DNA from: TMED14 sp002378565
GTDB lineage: Bacteria; Bacteroidota; Bacteroidia; Flavobacteriales; Schleiferiaceae
DNA: 64,000 nucleotides
Direction of reading: 5' to 3'
Assembly (NCBI GenBank): GCA_943846715.1
Contig: OX044356.1
Span: 868,001-932,000 of the forward strand
Of the stretch, positions 43,779 through 52,206 are shown piece after piece. The notes under the pieces were generated by a model. That model did no database searches. It was given only the letters and a program-made list of their open reading frames with translations, and was not told where the DNA came from. Every line of letters starts with the position of its first letter. The stretch's first letter is position 1. Both the position numbers and the translations under genes were made by a program.

Positions 43779-45941
43779 ATGCGGCAGTTTTTCATCTACT
43801 CTCTTTGTTTTCTTTTTCTTGGCCTCTCTGCACAGGAATCCATTGTCACTTTTGACGACGTCTTCCGATCAGGTCAATTTTACGGCAAGGGTGTGCGCGG
43901 GCTTCGAAGCATGGAAGACGGCTTAAGGTACAGCCAGAAAACCAGCAAGGGCATTGAAGCCTTCAACTACCAAACGGGGGAAAGCTTGGGCCTCTTGGTG
44001 GACAACGACGACGTGGTTGATCAATCGGGCAACCCCCTCCGCTTCTCCTCTTACCAGTGGGCAAAAGGCGAGCAGCAAATCACCTTTGAAACAGACAGGA
44101 AGTCTATTTACCGGCACTCCTACCTGGCCAAGGTGTGGGTCTATGACCTTGCCAGCAAGACCAGCAAGTTGGTCAACGAGCAAGCCGTGCAAAACCCTGA
44201 ACTAAGCCCTGATGGTCAACGCATTGCCTATGTACAGGGCAACAATGTCTTCATCACTGAATTGGCTACAGGTGAACAAACAGCCGTCACAACAGATGGC
44301 CTAAACAATGCCATCATTAACGGTGCCCCAGACTGGGTCTACGAAGAAGAGTTTTCCTTTCATGTGGGACTCGCTTGGTCCCCCAATGGGCAACACCTCG
44401 CCTATTACCGATTTGATGAGTCCGAGGTCGCTTCCTTTTCTATGGACATTTACGGGCAAGACAACTACCCCTACCCCTACACCTTCAAATACCCCAAGGC
44501 AGGTGATGACAACTCCCAAGTCATGATCAAGGTCTATGATCGTCAAACGAGTCAGTCGACTGAGGTGACAACGGATTTAACCTACGAATACATCCCAAGG
44601 ATGACATGGTCACCATTGAATGAGCTCATCATCACCACCATGAATCGCCATCAAGACAGCTTGTGGCTTAACGCCTTCGCTATGGAGAACGACCTTTGGT
44701 CGTCATCGCTGCTGCTAACAGAAACCGATGCTGCCTACACAGGGGCAGATCACAATCTCACGTTCTTGGCCGATGGCCGATTCCTTTGGACCTCTGAGCG
44801 AAGTGGGTTCAATCACCTTTACCTCTACAGTGCAAATGGTAAGCGAAACAAGGCATTAACCAAGGGTGACTATGAGGTAAGCAGCATGTACGGCGTGGAT
44901 GCCAAGCGGGGCCATGTATACTACCAAGCCGGTGCTGTCACGCCTTCTCAACGCGAAGTCTACCGCGTGCGTTTAGGCGGTGGCAAGGCTGTGAAGATCA
45001 GCAATCAACCCGGGTGGAACAGTGCCTCTTTTTCAAGCACCTTTGACCGATTCATCCTCACCCATTCCGATGCCAACAACCCCTCCACAGTTTCTCTGCA
45101 CGACAGCAAGGGAAAGACCTTGAGGGTCCTTGAAGACAATGCAAAACTCAAAGCCGCCATGGCGGAATTCCAACGTTCACCCAAGACCTTCTTTACCATG
45201 GAAGCTGCGAATGGGCAAAGCCTTCCAGCATGGGAAATCAAGCCTTTGCACTTCGACTCAAGCAAGCAATACCCTGTGCTAATGTTCCAATACAGCGGTC
45301 CCGGCTCACAACAGGTCACTGATCGCTTCGGTGGCTTGAACGATTTCTGGTACCAATCATTGGCTGCTGAAGGTTATTGGATTGTTTGCGTGGATGGACG
45401 CGGAACAGGTGCTCAAGGCAGGGATTTCACCAAATCCACGTATTTGAACTTAGGTAAGCTTGAAGTAGAGGATCAGATTGCTGCTGCGCAAACCCTAGCT
45501 AATCATCCCAACATTGATGGGGGTCGCATCGGTATTTGGGGATGGAGTTACGGTGGATTCATGTCTGCCAACTGCCTGTTCCGTGGCGCTGATGTTTTCT
45601 CCATGGCTGTTGCTGTTGCCCCTGTTAGCAACTGGCGCTTCTATGACAACATCTACACGGAGCGCTACATGCGAACACCCCAAGAAAACAGCGACAACTA
45701 CGATGCCTGGTGCCCACTTGGTCATGCAGACAAGTTGGAAGGTAAATTCTTGCTGGTGCATGGCACCGGTGATGACAATGTGCATGTGCAAAACAGCATG
45801 CGCCTTGCTGAGGCACTGATTCAAAGCAACAAGGACTTCGATTACATGGTCTACCCTGACAAAAACCATGGCATCTATGGCGGGATGACCCGCATTCACT
45901 TGTTCACCAAAATCACAAAATTCATTCACGACTACTTATGA
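43779..45941 (+). CDS. Dipeptidyl peptidase IV (S9 family), exported
   Basis: The 720-residue protein has a signal peptide (MRQFFIYSLCFLFLGLSAQ), an eight-bladed beta-propeller (to about residue 470, with the double-Glu DWVYEEEF that binds the peptide N-terminus near 185) and an alpha/beta hydrolase domain with the nucleophile GWSYGGFMS near 590, the Asp in HGTGDDNVH and the His in PDKNHGIYGG. It removes X-Pro dipeptides from peptides in the periplasm. The POT transporter gene follows, so the pair probably forms a peptide-harvesting unit. Confidence 0.94.
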   Translation: MRQFFIYSLCFLFLGLSAQESIVTFDDVFRSGQFYGKGVRGLRSMEDGLRYSQKTSKGIEAFNYQTGESLGLLVDNDDVVDQSGNPLRFSSYQWAKGEQQITFETDRKSIYRHSYLAKVWVYDLASKTSKLVNEQAVQNPELSPDGQRIAYVQGNNVFITELATGEQTAVTTDGLNNAIINGAPDWVYEEEFSFHVGLAWSPNGQHLAYYRFDESEVASFSMDIYGQDNYPYPYTFKYPKAGDDNSQVMIKVYDRQTSQSTEVTTDLTYEYIPRMTWSPLNELIITTMNRHQDSLWLNAFAMENDLWSSSLLLTETDAAYTGADHNLTFLADGRFLWTSERSGFNHLYLYSANGKRNKALTKGDYEVSSMYGVDAKRGHVYYQAGAVTPSQREVYRVRLGGGKAVKISNQPGWNSASFSSTFDRFILTHSDANNPSTVSLHDSKGKTLRVLEDNAKLKAAMAEFQRSPKTFFTMEAANGQSLPAWEIKPLHFDSSKQYPVLMFQYSGPGSQQVTDRFGGLNDFWYQSLAAEGYWIVCVDGRGTGAQGRDFTKSTYLNLGKLEVEDQIAAAQTLANHPNIDGGRIGIWGWSYGGFMSANCLFRGADVFSMAVAVAPVSNWRFYDNIYTERYMRTPQENSDNYDAWCPLGHADKLEGKFLLVHGTGDDNVHVQNSMRLAEALIQSNKDFDYMVYPDKNHGIYGGMTRIHLFTKITKFIHDYL

Positions 45942-46008
45942 TTGGTTTAAAAACCTATCTTCGGGCCCTTCAGGCTTGACAAGCTCACAAATCACTTAAA
46001 TCAACACC

Positions 46009-47517
46009 ATGTCAACAACTACAGAAAACGGCTTCTTGGGCCACCCTAAGGGTCTTATGACCTTGTTCTTTTCAGAAATGTGGGAGCGAACGTGCTACTA
46101 TGGCATGCGAGTGCTTTTGGTTCTATACCTCACCAAATCCTTGTTGATGGGTGATGCAGAGGCCAGCCTACTTTATGGTGCTTACACCGCATTGATCTAT
46201 GCCGCACCGGTATTGGGCGGTCGATTAGCTGACCGGTACCTCGGTTACCGAATGGCTATTCTTGTCGGTGCCATCTTGATGGTCATTGGTGAGTTTTTGA
46301 TCATTGGTGGCGGTGAATCCTTCCTGGTCTACGGCATGGGTGCTTTGATTTTAGGTAATGGGTACTTCAAGGCAAACATTTCAACCATTGTCGGCAAGCT
46401 CTACCAGGACGATGACCCTCGCCGAGATTCTGGCTTTACCATCTTTTACATTGGCATCAACATTGGTGCCCTGTTGGCAACCACTGTCGTGGCCTATGTT
46501 GGTGAGACCTACGGCTTTGACAAAGGTTTTGCCCTTGCAGGTATTGGCATGTTGCTTGGCCTCTTTATTTTCTGGTCGGGACGTGACAAATACAAAAATG
46601 CAGCTGGATTGGAAGTGACTGAAGAAGGCATGGAGCGTGTTGGGCCCTTTCGCAAGTACCAAGCGGTGATGCTGGGCTCATTGGCTTTGATCCCCTTAGC
46701 TACCCTGTTAATTCGCAAAAATACCTTCACGATTGGTGAAGGTGCAGACGCTTGGGACTTCCCTTTGATGACCATCTTACTTATCGCCCTATTCATTGGT
46801 GTTGCTGTTAGCCTGATCAAGGCTGGCATCAAAGAAGGTCACATCTGGCGAGATCGCATGATTGCCTTGGTGATATTTATGTTGATCAACACCGTATTCT
46901 GGGCTGCATTTGAGCAGGCTGGCACCTCATTGACCCTCTTTGCTGACCGCAACGTGGATCGCTTTGTTGGAGGCTGGGAAATGCCCGCGTCCAACACCCA
47001 GTTCTTTAACCCCTTCTTCATCATCATTTTTGGCGTGATTTTCTCTGCCATGTGGGTGAAGTTGAGCAAGATTGGCAAAAACCCAAGCATCCCTATGAAG
47101 TTTGCCTATGGCATTTTCCAATTGGGATTAGGTTTCCTTGTGACCTTGATAGGCCTTGAGTTTGCAGAAGATTTCAAGGTGCCATTGTTGACATTGGTTT
47201 TCCTATACATGCTTCACACAACGGGTGAGCTATTCTTGAGTCCCATTGGTCTATCCATGGTGACCAAGTTGTCGCCAAAATCCATTGCTGGAACAGCCAT
47301 GGGTGGCTGGTTCCTCAGCTTTGCAATGGCCAACTATGCAGCAGGTTACATTGCCACCTTCACAGGCGGTGAGTCTGGCGAAGTCTTGAGCTTGGAGAAA
47401 GGTTTGATTAAATACACAGAAATATTCTCAACCATTGGCTTTGCATTGGTTGCCTTTGCCATCATCATTGCCCTATTGCGCAAGCCGCTCAACAGCTTGA
47501 TGCATGGTGTTGAGTAA
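46009..47517 (+). CDS. Proton-dependent oligopeptide transporter (POT/PTR2 family)
   Basis: This 502-residue protein has about 14 membrane helices. The PTR2 signature is seen as GGRLADRYLGYR near residue 67 and in FTIFYIGINIGALLATTV near 145; the ExxER-type motif appears as EMWERTCYYGMR near 22, where the acidic and basic residues couple proton flow to uptake. It imports di- and tripeptides. It follows the dipeptidyl peptidase gene by 67 bases and ends in a strong terminator. Confidence 0.93.
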   Translation: MSTTTENGFLGHPKGLMTLFFSEMWERTCYYGMRVLLVLYLTKSLLMGDAEASLLYGAYTALIYAAPVLGGRLADRYLGYRMAILVGAILMVIGEFLIIGGGESFLVYGMGALILGNGYFKANISTIVGKLYQDDDPRRDSGFTIFYIGINIGALLATTVVAYVGETYGFDKGFALAGIGMLLGLFIFWSGRDKYKNAAGLEVTEEGMERVGPFRKYQAVMLGSLALIPLATLLIRKNTFTIGEGADAWDFPLMTILLIALFIGVAVSLIKAGIKEGHIWRDRMIALVIFMLINTVFWAAFEQAGTSLTLFADRNVDRFVGGWEMPASNTQFFNPFFIIIFGVIFSAMWVKLSKIGKNPSIPMKFAYGIFQLGLGFLVTLIGLEFAEDFKVPLLTLVFLYMLHTTGELFLSPIGLSMVTKLSPKSIAGTAMGGWFLSFAMANYAAGYIATFTGGESGEVLSLEKGLIKYTEIFSTIGFALVAFAIIIALLRKPLNSLMHGVE

Positions 47518-47539
47518 TCCCTGAAAGACTTAACTTTAT

Positions 47540-47577
47540 GGACCGGTTGAGCAACCTGCTTATCCGGTCCTTTTTTT
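47540..47577 (+). terminator. Terminator of the peptidase-POT unit, abutting the next start codon
   Basis: Stem GGACCGG / CCGGTCC with a 17-base loop, followed by seven T. The T run ends directly before ATG 47578, the first possible start of the amine oxidase gene. Confidence 0.85.
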
Positions 47578-48759
47578 ATGCCCAATCCCCTCCTTTATCG
47601 CAAGCACATCTCCCCTTCTTTCTGGGAAATGGACACGGAACTTTCGCTCATCAAACAGGCCAGCAATCGACCCCGCACGGTTGATTTGTTGATTGTTGGA
47701 ACAGGATTTACTGGGCTGTCTGTTGCACTAAGGGCGATGGACCACAACCCTTCAATGACAATCATTGTGGTGGATCAACTCCCCATCAATCAAGCCTTAG
47801 CCAGCACACGCAATGCTGGGTTTGCTTGCTTTGGCTCACCCACTGAGCTCCTGGATGACATAAAAAACCATGGTGCCAATCAAGCCATCAAACGTGTGCA
47901 CCAAAGACAAGAAGGGCTTGACTATTGGAATCAAAAGGTGGGCGCTCAAGCCATGGACTACCATGCTTGCGATGGCATGGAAGTTTTCACCAACCAAGAG
48001 ACCGCTGCTTACCATCAAGCCTGTGACGCCATTGAGTCCCTCAATGACATGGTTGGTCGAGCCTGCTACCAAATTGCGCAAGCGCCTGGGTCTTTTCACC
48101 ATGCCATTCGCATTCAAGGTGAGGGCAGCTTGCATCCAGGCAAGTTGAGAAAGGCCCTGATTAATCAATTGCTTCAAGGCGGTGTTGAATTCCTTGACAA
48201 CTTCACCTGCCCACCTAAGGCTGAATGGCTTCAAGATGACAAGGGCTGGAACATCCCCGATAGCAATCATCCGATTCATGCAAAAAAAGTAGTCATTGCA
48301 AGCAATGCCGGAAGCAAGCAGCTATTCCCTTCATTGAATGTGGTAGCTGCTCGAGGACAGCTGCTGATGACTGAAGTCATTGACAACATGCCATACCCCG
48401 GCATTTACCATGCAGACAAAGGTTTCATGTACTTCAAGCAGTGGCAAGGACGACTCATCCTCGGTGGCGGGCGAAACCTGTTCCAATCAGAAGAAAACAG
48501 CACATCAACCCAGGTGACTGCAAACATCCAAGGGCATTTAGATGACTACCTCAACCATCAGCTATTTCCTAACAATGCCATCGCAGTCAGCCATCGGTGG
48601 GCTGGCAGCATGGCTTTTGGTGAACAAGGAGAGAAAACCCCCATCATACAAGTGATGGATCAAGGTGTGGTTGTGGCATGTCGACTAGGTGGCATGGGCC
48701 TGGCATTGGCCCCAATGGTTGCAAAGGAAGCACTGACATTGCTTGACCTTAACGCCTGA
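47578..48759 (+). CDS. FAD-dependent oxidoreductase, DadA/glycine oxidase family
   Basis: The 393-residue protein has the Rossmann motif LLIVGTGFTGLSVALRA near residue 37, the family block STRNAGFACFGSPTELLDDI near 77, and a C-terminal FAD-binding stretch (CRLGGMGLALAP). Members oxidise amino groups of amino acids or modified amino acids. Catabolism of amino acids delivered by the preceding peptidase and transporter is a reasonable inference. The first ATG directly follows the terminator T run; ATG 47629 is the next, but it would remove the conserved SPSFWE segment, so the longer form is preferred. Confidence 0.82.
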   Translation: MPNPLLYRKHISPSFWEMDTELSLIKQASNRPRTVDLLIVGTGFTGLSVALRAMDHNPSMTIIVVDQLPINQALASTRNAGFACFGSPTELLDDIKNHGANQAIKRVHQRQEGLDYWNQKVGAQAMDYHACDGMEVFTNQETAAYHQACDAIESLNDMVGRACYQIAQAPGSFHHAIRIQGEGSLHPGKLRKALINQLLQGGVEFLDNFTCPPKAEWLQDDKGWNIPDSNHPIHAKKVVIASNAGSKQLFPSLNVVAARGQLLMTEVIDNMPYPGIYHADKGFMYFKQWQGRLILGGGRNLFQSEENSTSTQVTANIQGHLDDYLNHQLFPNNAIAVSHRWAGSMAFGEQGEKTPIIQVMDQGVVVACRLGGMGLALAPMVAKEALTLLDLNA

Positions 48760-48767
48760 AAATGACA

Positions 48768-48793
48768 AAGGCGAATGCCGTAGCATTCGCCTT
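48768..48793 (+). terminator. Perfect inverted repeat after the amine oxidase gene
   Basis: AAGGCGAATGC and GCATTCGCCTT, 11-bp arms with a CGTA loop, start 8 bases after the stop codon. There is no T run of normal length, so termination strength is uncertain. Confidence 0.6.
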
Positions 48794-48849
48794 CCCACTT
48801 TCGTAGCACTCCGTAGAGCTGTCTTCAGATAGTATTTCCTCAATTGCTC

Positions 48850-49606
48850 GAGTACTTTAGAGTCTGTTTCACCTCTCGTACAATCTGAGTTTGACACCTT
48901 CATTACGGCTTACTCTTGCGAGCTCACTGGCCTCTTTTCCAAGACCTGGCAATGACTGCATCGTTTGTGTTGGACCTTCCACGACCTCATGAGTGATCAC
49001 AACAACAGGAGTAGCCTTTTCAGGTAGCTTCAGCACCTAAGTCCTTCAGCCTGGCTGTGTAAACTTGCGTCTCAACAACCCCATTCCTTCGAAGTCAACT
49101 CTTGCGAGCAAGAAACACTTCTTTCAAAGGCTTCTCAGTTGCCATCTCACCGAGGTGATACAGCTTCCTAACTTCTGTTTGAATGAACCCTTTCAGGTTC
49201 CTTGCATGCCTTTCGGCTTACAAACTTGAACGGCTACTTACGCGGTCATTCAACATTCAATGAACATGATTCCGAAGAAAAAACGGGTTCCATCTTGCGA
49301 CTTCCTCTGTCTCAGGCTTTCCGCACTTGCATGCTTTCTGCCTCATGTTCTTCAACTGAGTATCTTGCGATCATGACTTCCCTTGCAGTTGGTCATCGAA
49401 CAGTCACTAATTAAAGCATCTGATCCCTCAATCGTCGGCCCTGAATCACATCTAAAAGATGTTTCTTCAAGTGTTACCTTGTCCTTGTGTTGCCACAATT
49501 TCGTTGGTAACCCGATCCACACTCTTCATCCCTTTCGCTCTGAAAAGCCAGCAGTTGATCAATACCATCTGCTGTTTGTGTTTGATAAATGTAGCCTTTT
49601 TTTTCA
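48850..49606 (-). pseudogene. Possible frameshift-ridden gene remnant, no intact product
   Basis: No frame of normal length is open here, yet the minus strand gives a chain of short coding-like pieces in shifting frames. It starts MKKKATFIKHKQQMVLINC at about 49.6 kb, then pieces with EEHEAES, EVARWNPFF, VRKLYHLGEMATEKPLKEV, TQVYTARLKDLGAEA and VVVITHEVVEGPTQTMQSLP. Each change of frame coincides with a stop. The sequence TCGCAAGA recurs four times on this strand, each time reading [LVI]AR in one frame. An A+T-rich stretch that could hold a promoter lies upstream. I read this as a decayed gene, but many small RNAs or unidentified coding pieces cannot be excluded, and sequencing error is another possibility. 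I do not recognise the ancestor. Confidence 0.3.
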
Positions 49607-49623
49607 TTGTTCATAGGTTTGTT

Positions 49624-49642
49624 AATAACTAAGTTAGTTATT
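49624..49642. repeat. Perfect A+T-rich inverted repeat
   Basis: AATAACTAA-G-TTAGTTATT followed by six more T on the plus strand. It may be an operator or a weak terminator between the remnant and the DUF4359-like gene. Confidence 0.45.
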
Positions 49643-49740
49643 TTTTTTACTAATTATATTATTGATTTTCAGGTAGTTAAAGTTCATGTATTTTACTTGT
49701 TTGAACATGTATCGATCATTTATCTGAAAAATGAAACCTC

Positions 49741-49748
49741 TACCTTTG
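49741..49748 (+). promoter_or_regulatory. -7 box of the DUF4359-like gene
   Basis: TACCTTTG matches TAnnTTTG and lies 20 bases before the ATG at 49768. No clean TTTG at -33 is present. Confidence 0.45.
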
Positions 49749-49767
49749 CCTTCTTAACCGACATATC

Positions 49768-50082
49768 ATGAAGAACAAGCATATCTCTTTACTTATTTTA
49801 CTTGCTGCCTGCGGATTGGCATTCATCTCAAATCCCTCAGAAGCAGATCACCGCAGTTATCGCAAAAGCCTTATGGGAACAAATATCCTGGAACAATTGA
49901 TTGGTTCTGCGCTGAATTATCAGATGACCTATTCAGATTATGGGCTATTTAGTGTCGCAAGCAATGACTTGAATGCAGAAGATGCCCTCATTCAGCTGGA
50001 TGATGTTGATCCTCTTGTAACGGTTGGAGTGTTTGGTCGTCTCATCGTCCTAAGCGGACCAGAAGGCAGCAATCAACAATAA
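49768..50082 (+). CDS. Small exported protein, DUF4359-like
   Basis: This 104-residue protein has a short signal sequence (MKNKHISLLILLAACGLAF) in which LAAC could be a lipobox. Beyond it the sequence ISNPSEADHRSY, then YGLFSVASND near 67 and VGVFGRLIVLS near 90, resembles DUF4359: an NP-x-x-x-x-Y opening, a central LFS strand and a GxFG strand close to the end. The function of that family is unknown. It stands alone, transcribed away from the neighbouring minus-strand cluster, in a low-G+C segment. Assignment rests on pattern memory only. Confidence 0.55.
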   Translation: MKNKHISLLILLAACGLAFISNPSEADHRSYRKSLMGTNILEQLIGSALNYQMTYSDYGLFSVASNDLNAEDALIQLDDVDPLVTVGVFGRLIVLSGPEGSNQQ

Positions 50083-50345
50083 TCTTGCAGATGTAAACCT
50101 GCAACAATAAGGTGAATTGCCCCCTTATCAATGCCTCCTGTTCATGATACCTGCATAGTATCACACTTTAGCATACCTGAGTTTTACTACCCTAGCTTCT
50201 GTGAAACGTTGAGCATCTGTTAGTCATGAAGGTTGAGTGCCGCAATTAAACCGAAAAGTTTGGCACAAAAAACACTACAGAAGCAGAGGCCCCATTTATG
50301 ATGCCAAGTAATAGGCACAGTGTAGTTACTACTCTTCTACTTTTG

Positions 50346-50513
50346 TTAATTCTCTTTTTGCTCGGTAGATCTATTCATAGAACTGTGTTTGTCATAATAA
50401 CCTGGATCGTTTTCTTCTGTTTGTTTTCTAGCGCCATAGAAGATATTCCAAATTGTAAAGTAGATATAAACTGAAAATATCAACCCCCCAATAATAAAGA
50501 ATCCTAAACTCAT
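50346..50513 (-). CDS. Tiny single-pass membrane protein (55 aa)
   Basis: The 55-residue product (start MSLGFFIIGGLIFSVYIYFT) has one membrane helix followed by a polar, charged tail (GARKQTEENDPGYYDKHSS). The ATG at 50513 overlaps the stop of the upstream gene (ATGA, 4 nt), which supports translation of both. A longer frame starting at 50633 lies over the upstream gene in another frame and was not used. I do not recognise a family. Confidence 0.6.
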   Translation of the reverse strand: MSLGFFIIGGLIFSVYIYFTIWNIFYGARKQTEENDPGYYDKHSSMNRSTEQKEN

Positions 50514-50698
50514 GTGTTTCGTCTTTGTCTGATTGCTATTGCAAAAAGGAGGATAGTTCCTGGCCAGTGTGCTGAATACTGAGCTTCTTCTGTCATTCCA
50601 GCTAATCCGTAACCTACTGAATAAAGTAGACACATAAATGCTAAAATTACTGGGTACCAGTTATTAAAGAATTTTTTAAACTTGTTAATTTTTTTCAT
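50510..50698 (-). CDS. Tiny two-helix membrane protein (62 aa)
   Basis: The 62-residue protein starts with a basic stretch (MKKINKFKKFFNNWYP) and has a hydrophobic segment at 17-34 and another near 46-56, with a short acidic loop (MTEEAQYS) between. It is coupled to the next small gene by a 4-nt overlap and lies 51 bases downstream of msrB on the same strand, so all may be one operon with the DUF4249 lipoprotein and TonB receptor. Function unknown. Confidence 0.6.
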   Translation of the reverse strand: MKKINKFKKFFNNWYPVILAFMCLLYSVGYGLAGMTEEAQYSAHWPGTILLFAIAIRQRRNT

Positions 50699-50749
50699 AT
50701 ATGTGATTTTAAGTTAGTGTCACTAGCATGACTAAGCCACGGTCATGTG

Positions 50750-51232
50750 TTATTTTTCTTCAGGGTCAAAGCTTAGGCTTAGGCTGTTAACGCAATACCT
50801 TAGTTTCGTTTCTGTTGGCCCATCATCAAACACATGCCCGAGGTGTCCGCCGCATTTGGTGCACAGTATCTCCGTTCTGACCATTCCACCACTGATGTCA
50901 CGTATTTCTGTTATGGCCCCTTCTCTAACCTCTTTATCAAAGCTGGGCCACCCACAATGGGCATCAAATTTTGATGAGGATTCAAACAATTCAGTGCCAC
51001 AGCCGGAACAGCTATAAATTCCTCGTTTGACGTGTTGATCAAACTCGCCAGTACCAGGATATTCTGTTCCTTTTTGACGAAGAATCCTAAATTTTTCAGG
51101 ACCTAACTCCTTGAGCCATTGAGATTCATCTTTAACTATTTCAGGCTTGAAATCAGACATTTTAGCAATTGTTTGAGATTGGCATTGAATAATGGAAAAA
51201 AATAGCAGTGACCCGAGAATGTAATTTTTCAT
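50750..51232 (-). CDS. msrB: Peptide-methionine (R)-S-oxide reductase, exported
   Basis: The 160-residue protein has a signal peptide (MKNYILGSLLFFSIIQCQSQ), then the MsrB domain with two zinc CxxC pairs (CSGCG near 75, CTKCG near 124), the substrate pocket HCGWPSF near 91 and the catalytic Cys in LRYCVNS near 146. It reduces methionine-R-sulfoxide in proteins. The signal peptide places it in the periplasm or at the outer membrane, where it could repair oxidised surface proteins. Its start overlaps the DUF4249 stop by one base (TAATG), so it belongs to the receptor operon. Confidence 0.92.
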   Translation of the reverse strand: MKNYILGSLLFFSIIQCQSQTIAKMSDFKPEIVKDESQWLKELGPEKFRILRQKGTEYPGTGEFDQHVKRGIYSCSGCGTELFESSSKFDAHCGWPSFDKEVREGAITEIRDISGGMVRTEILCTKCGGHLGHVFDDGPTETKLRYCVNSLSLSFDPEEK

Positions 51233-52200
51233 TAGAATGGGTGAGACATGGTTATGCTATCAAATCTAACCGAGGTTGCATAAAAATAACCAAGTCCAAA
51301 TACCGTTGTGTCATCTTGCCTTCTAATATTACCAATTTGCGGGCTGTAAGGCACACTAAACAAACCACCATTATTTACGTTCCCGCTCATGATCTCTAGG
51401 AATTTGTATAGCTGAGGCGATGCCGTTCGTGTCTCATAAACAATTTTAATTAACGTATCCCTGTAGACCGTATAGGGAGGACCAATAAAGTTTAATCTAG
51501 CAATCCGCTGTCCCTCAATGTACTCATCGTCATTGTATAAATTGATACTGGCGGGTAAACTTACCTCTGTCTGTTGAGGATCAAAAGGTCCTGCCTGTCC
51601 ATTGGGCGCATATATTTTTGTCGTAGCATATGACTTTACCCAGTACCCATTCCCTTTACCTACAGGGTCGTCAAAGAATTGGTATGGGCTATAATATGCA
51701 GAATCTACATCTGCGTAATTTACCGTATCACCCAAATTGAAGTCATAGTACACACTATCCCCTTCAAGGATGGGAAACAGGGGGAACACCAATGTGAATG
51801 GTGCCTTGCACTCATCTAAAGTACTTTCCCACACACCTGAGGCTTCGCCATAGGTTGGTGGAATAACTACTTCTATGCGATAACTGTGAGATGGCAAGCT
51901 CTTAAAAGCTACTTCCCCATAACGTCCGCCACTTTCTTCTGTCAATGCACCCATTAGAGAGTCACCATCAAACAGTTGGATGCTTGCCCCTACAATTCCC
52001 TGAAGCGCTCCATTGTCTAAGTATGGGTTGCTTAACTTTAATTCCACATAAGTACCAAGAGTATCTACGTTGGTTACAGCTCCGCTGATGCTAACAGCAG
52101 ATGAGCTATTGTAAACATCAGTTCTAACGCGATCTGTAACGTCAGTTTCACATGAAGTGAATGCAATGGCCGTAGCCGCAATGAGTGCAATTTTTTTCAT
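51232..52200 (-). CDS. DUF4249 lipoprotein
   Basis: This 322-residue protein has a lipoprotein signal (MKKIALIAATAIAFTSC, lipobox FTSC) and a beta-rich body with SISGAVTNVDTLGTYVELKLS near 40 and the conserved end YSPQIGNIRRQDDTTVFGLGYFYA. DUF4249 proteins are typical of Bacteroidota and are usually encoded next to a TonB receptor with a carboxypeptidase-like N-terminal domain, exactly as here. They are presumed surface or periplasmic partners of that receptor; the ligand is not known. The gene starts 6 bases after the receptor gene. Confidence 0.85.
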   Translation of the reverse strand: MKKIALIAATAIAFTSCETDVTDRVRTDVYNSSSAVSISGAVTNVDTLGTYVELKLSNPYLDNGALQGIVGASIQLFDGDSLMGALTEESGGRYGEVAFKSLPSHSYRIEVVIPPTYGEASGVWESTLDECKAPFTLVFPLFPILEGDSVYYDFNLGDTVNYADVDSAYYSPYQFFDDPVGKGNGYWVKSYATTKIYAPNGQAGPFDPQQTEVSLPASINLYNDDEYIEGQRIARLNFIGPPYTVYRDTLIKIVYETRTASPQLYKFLEIMSGNVNNGGLFSVPYSPQIGNIRRQDDTTVFGLGYFYATSVRFDSITMSHPF

Positions 52201-52206
52201 GTTCTA

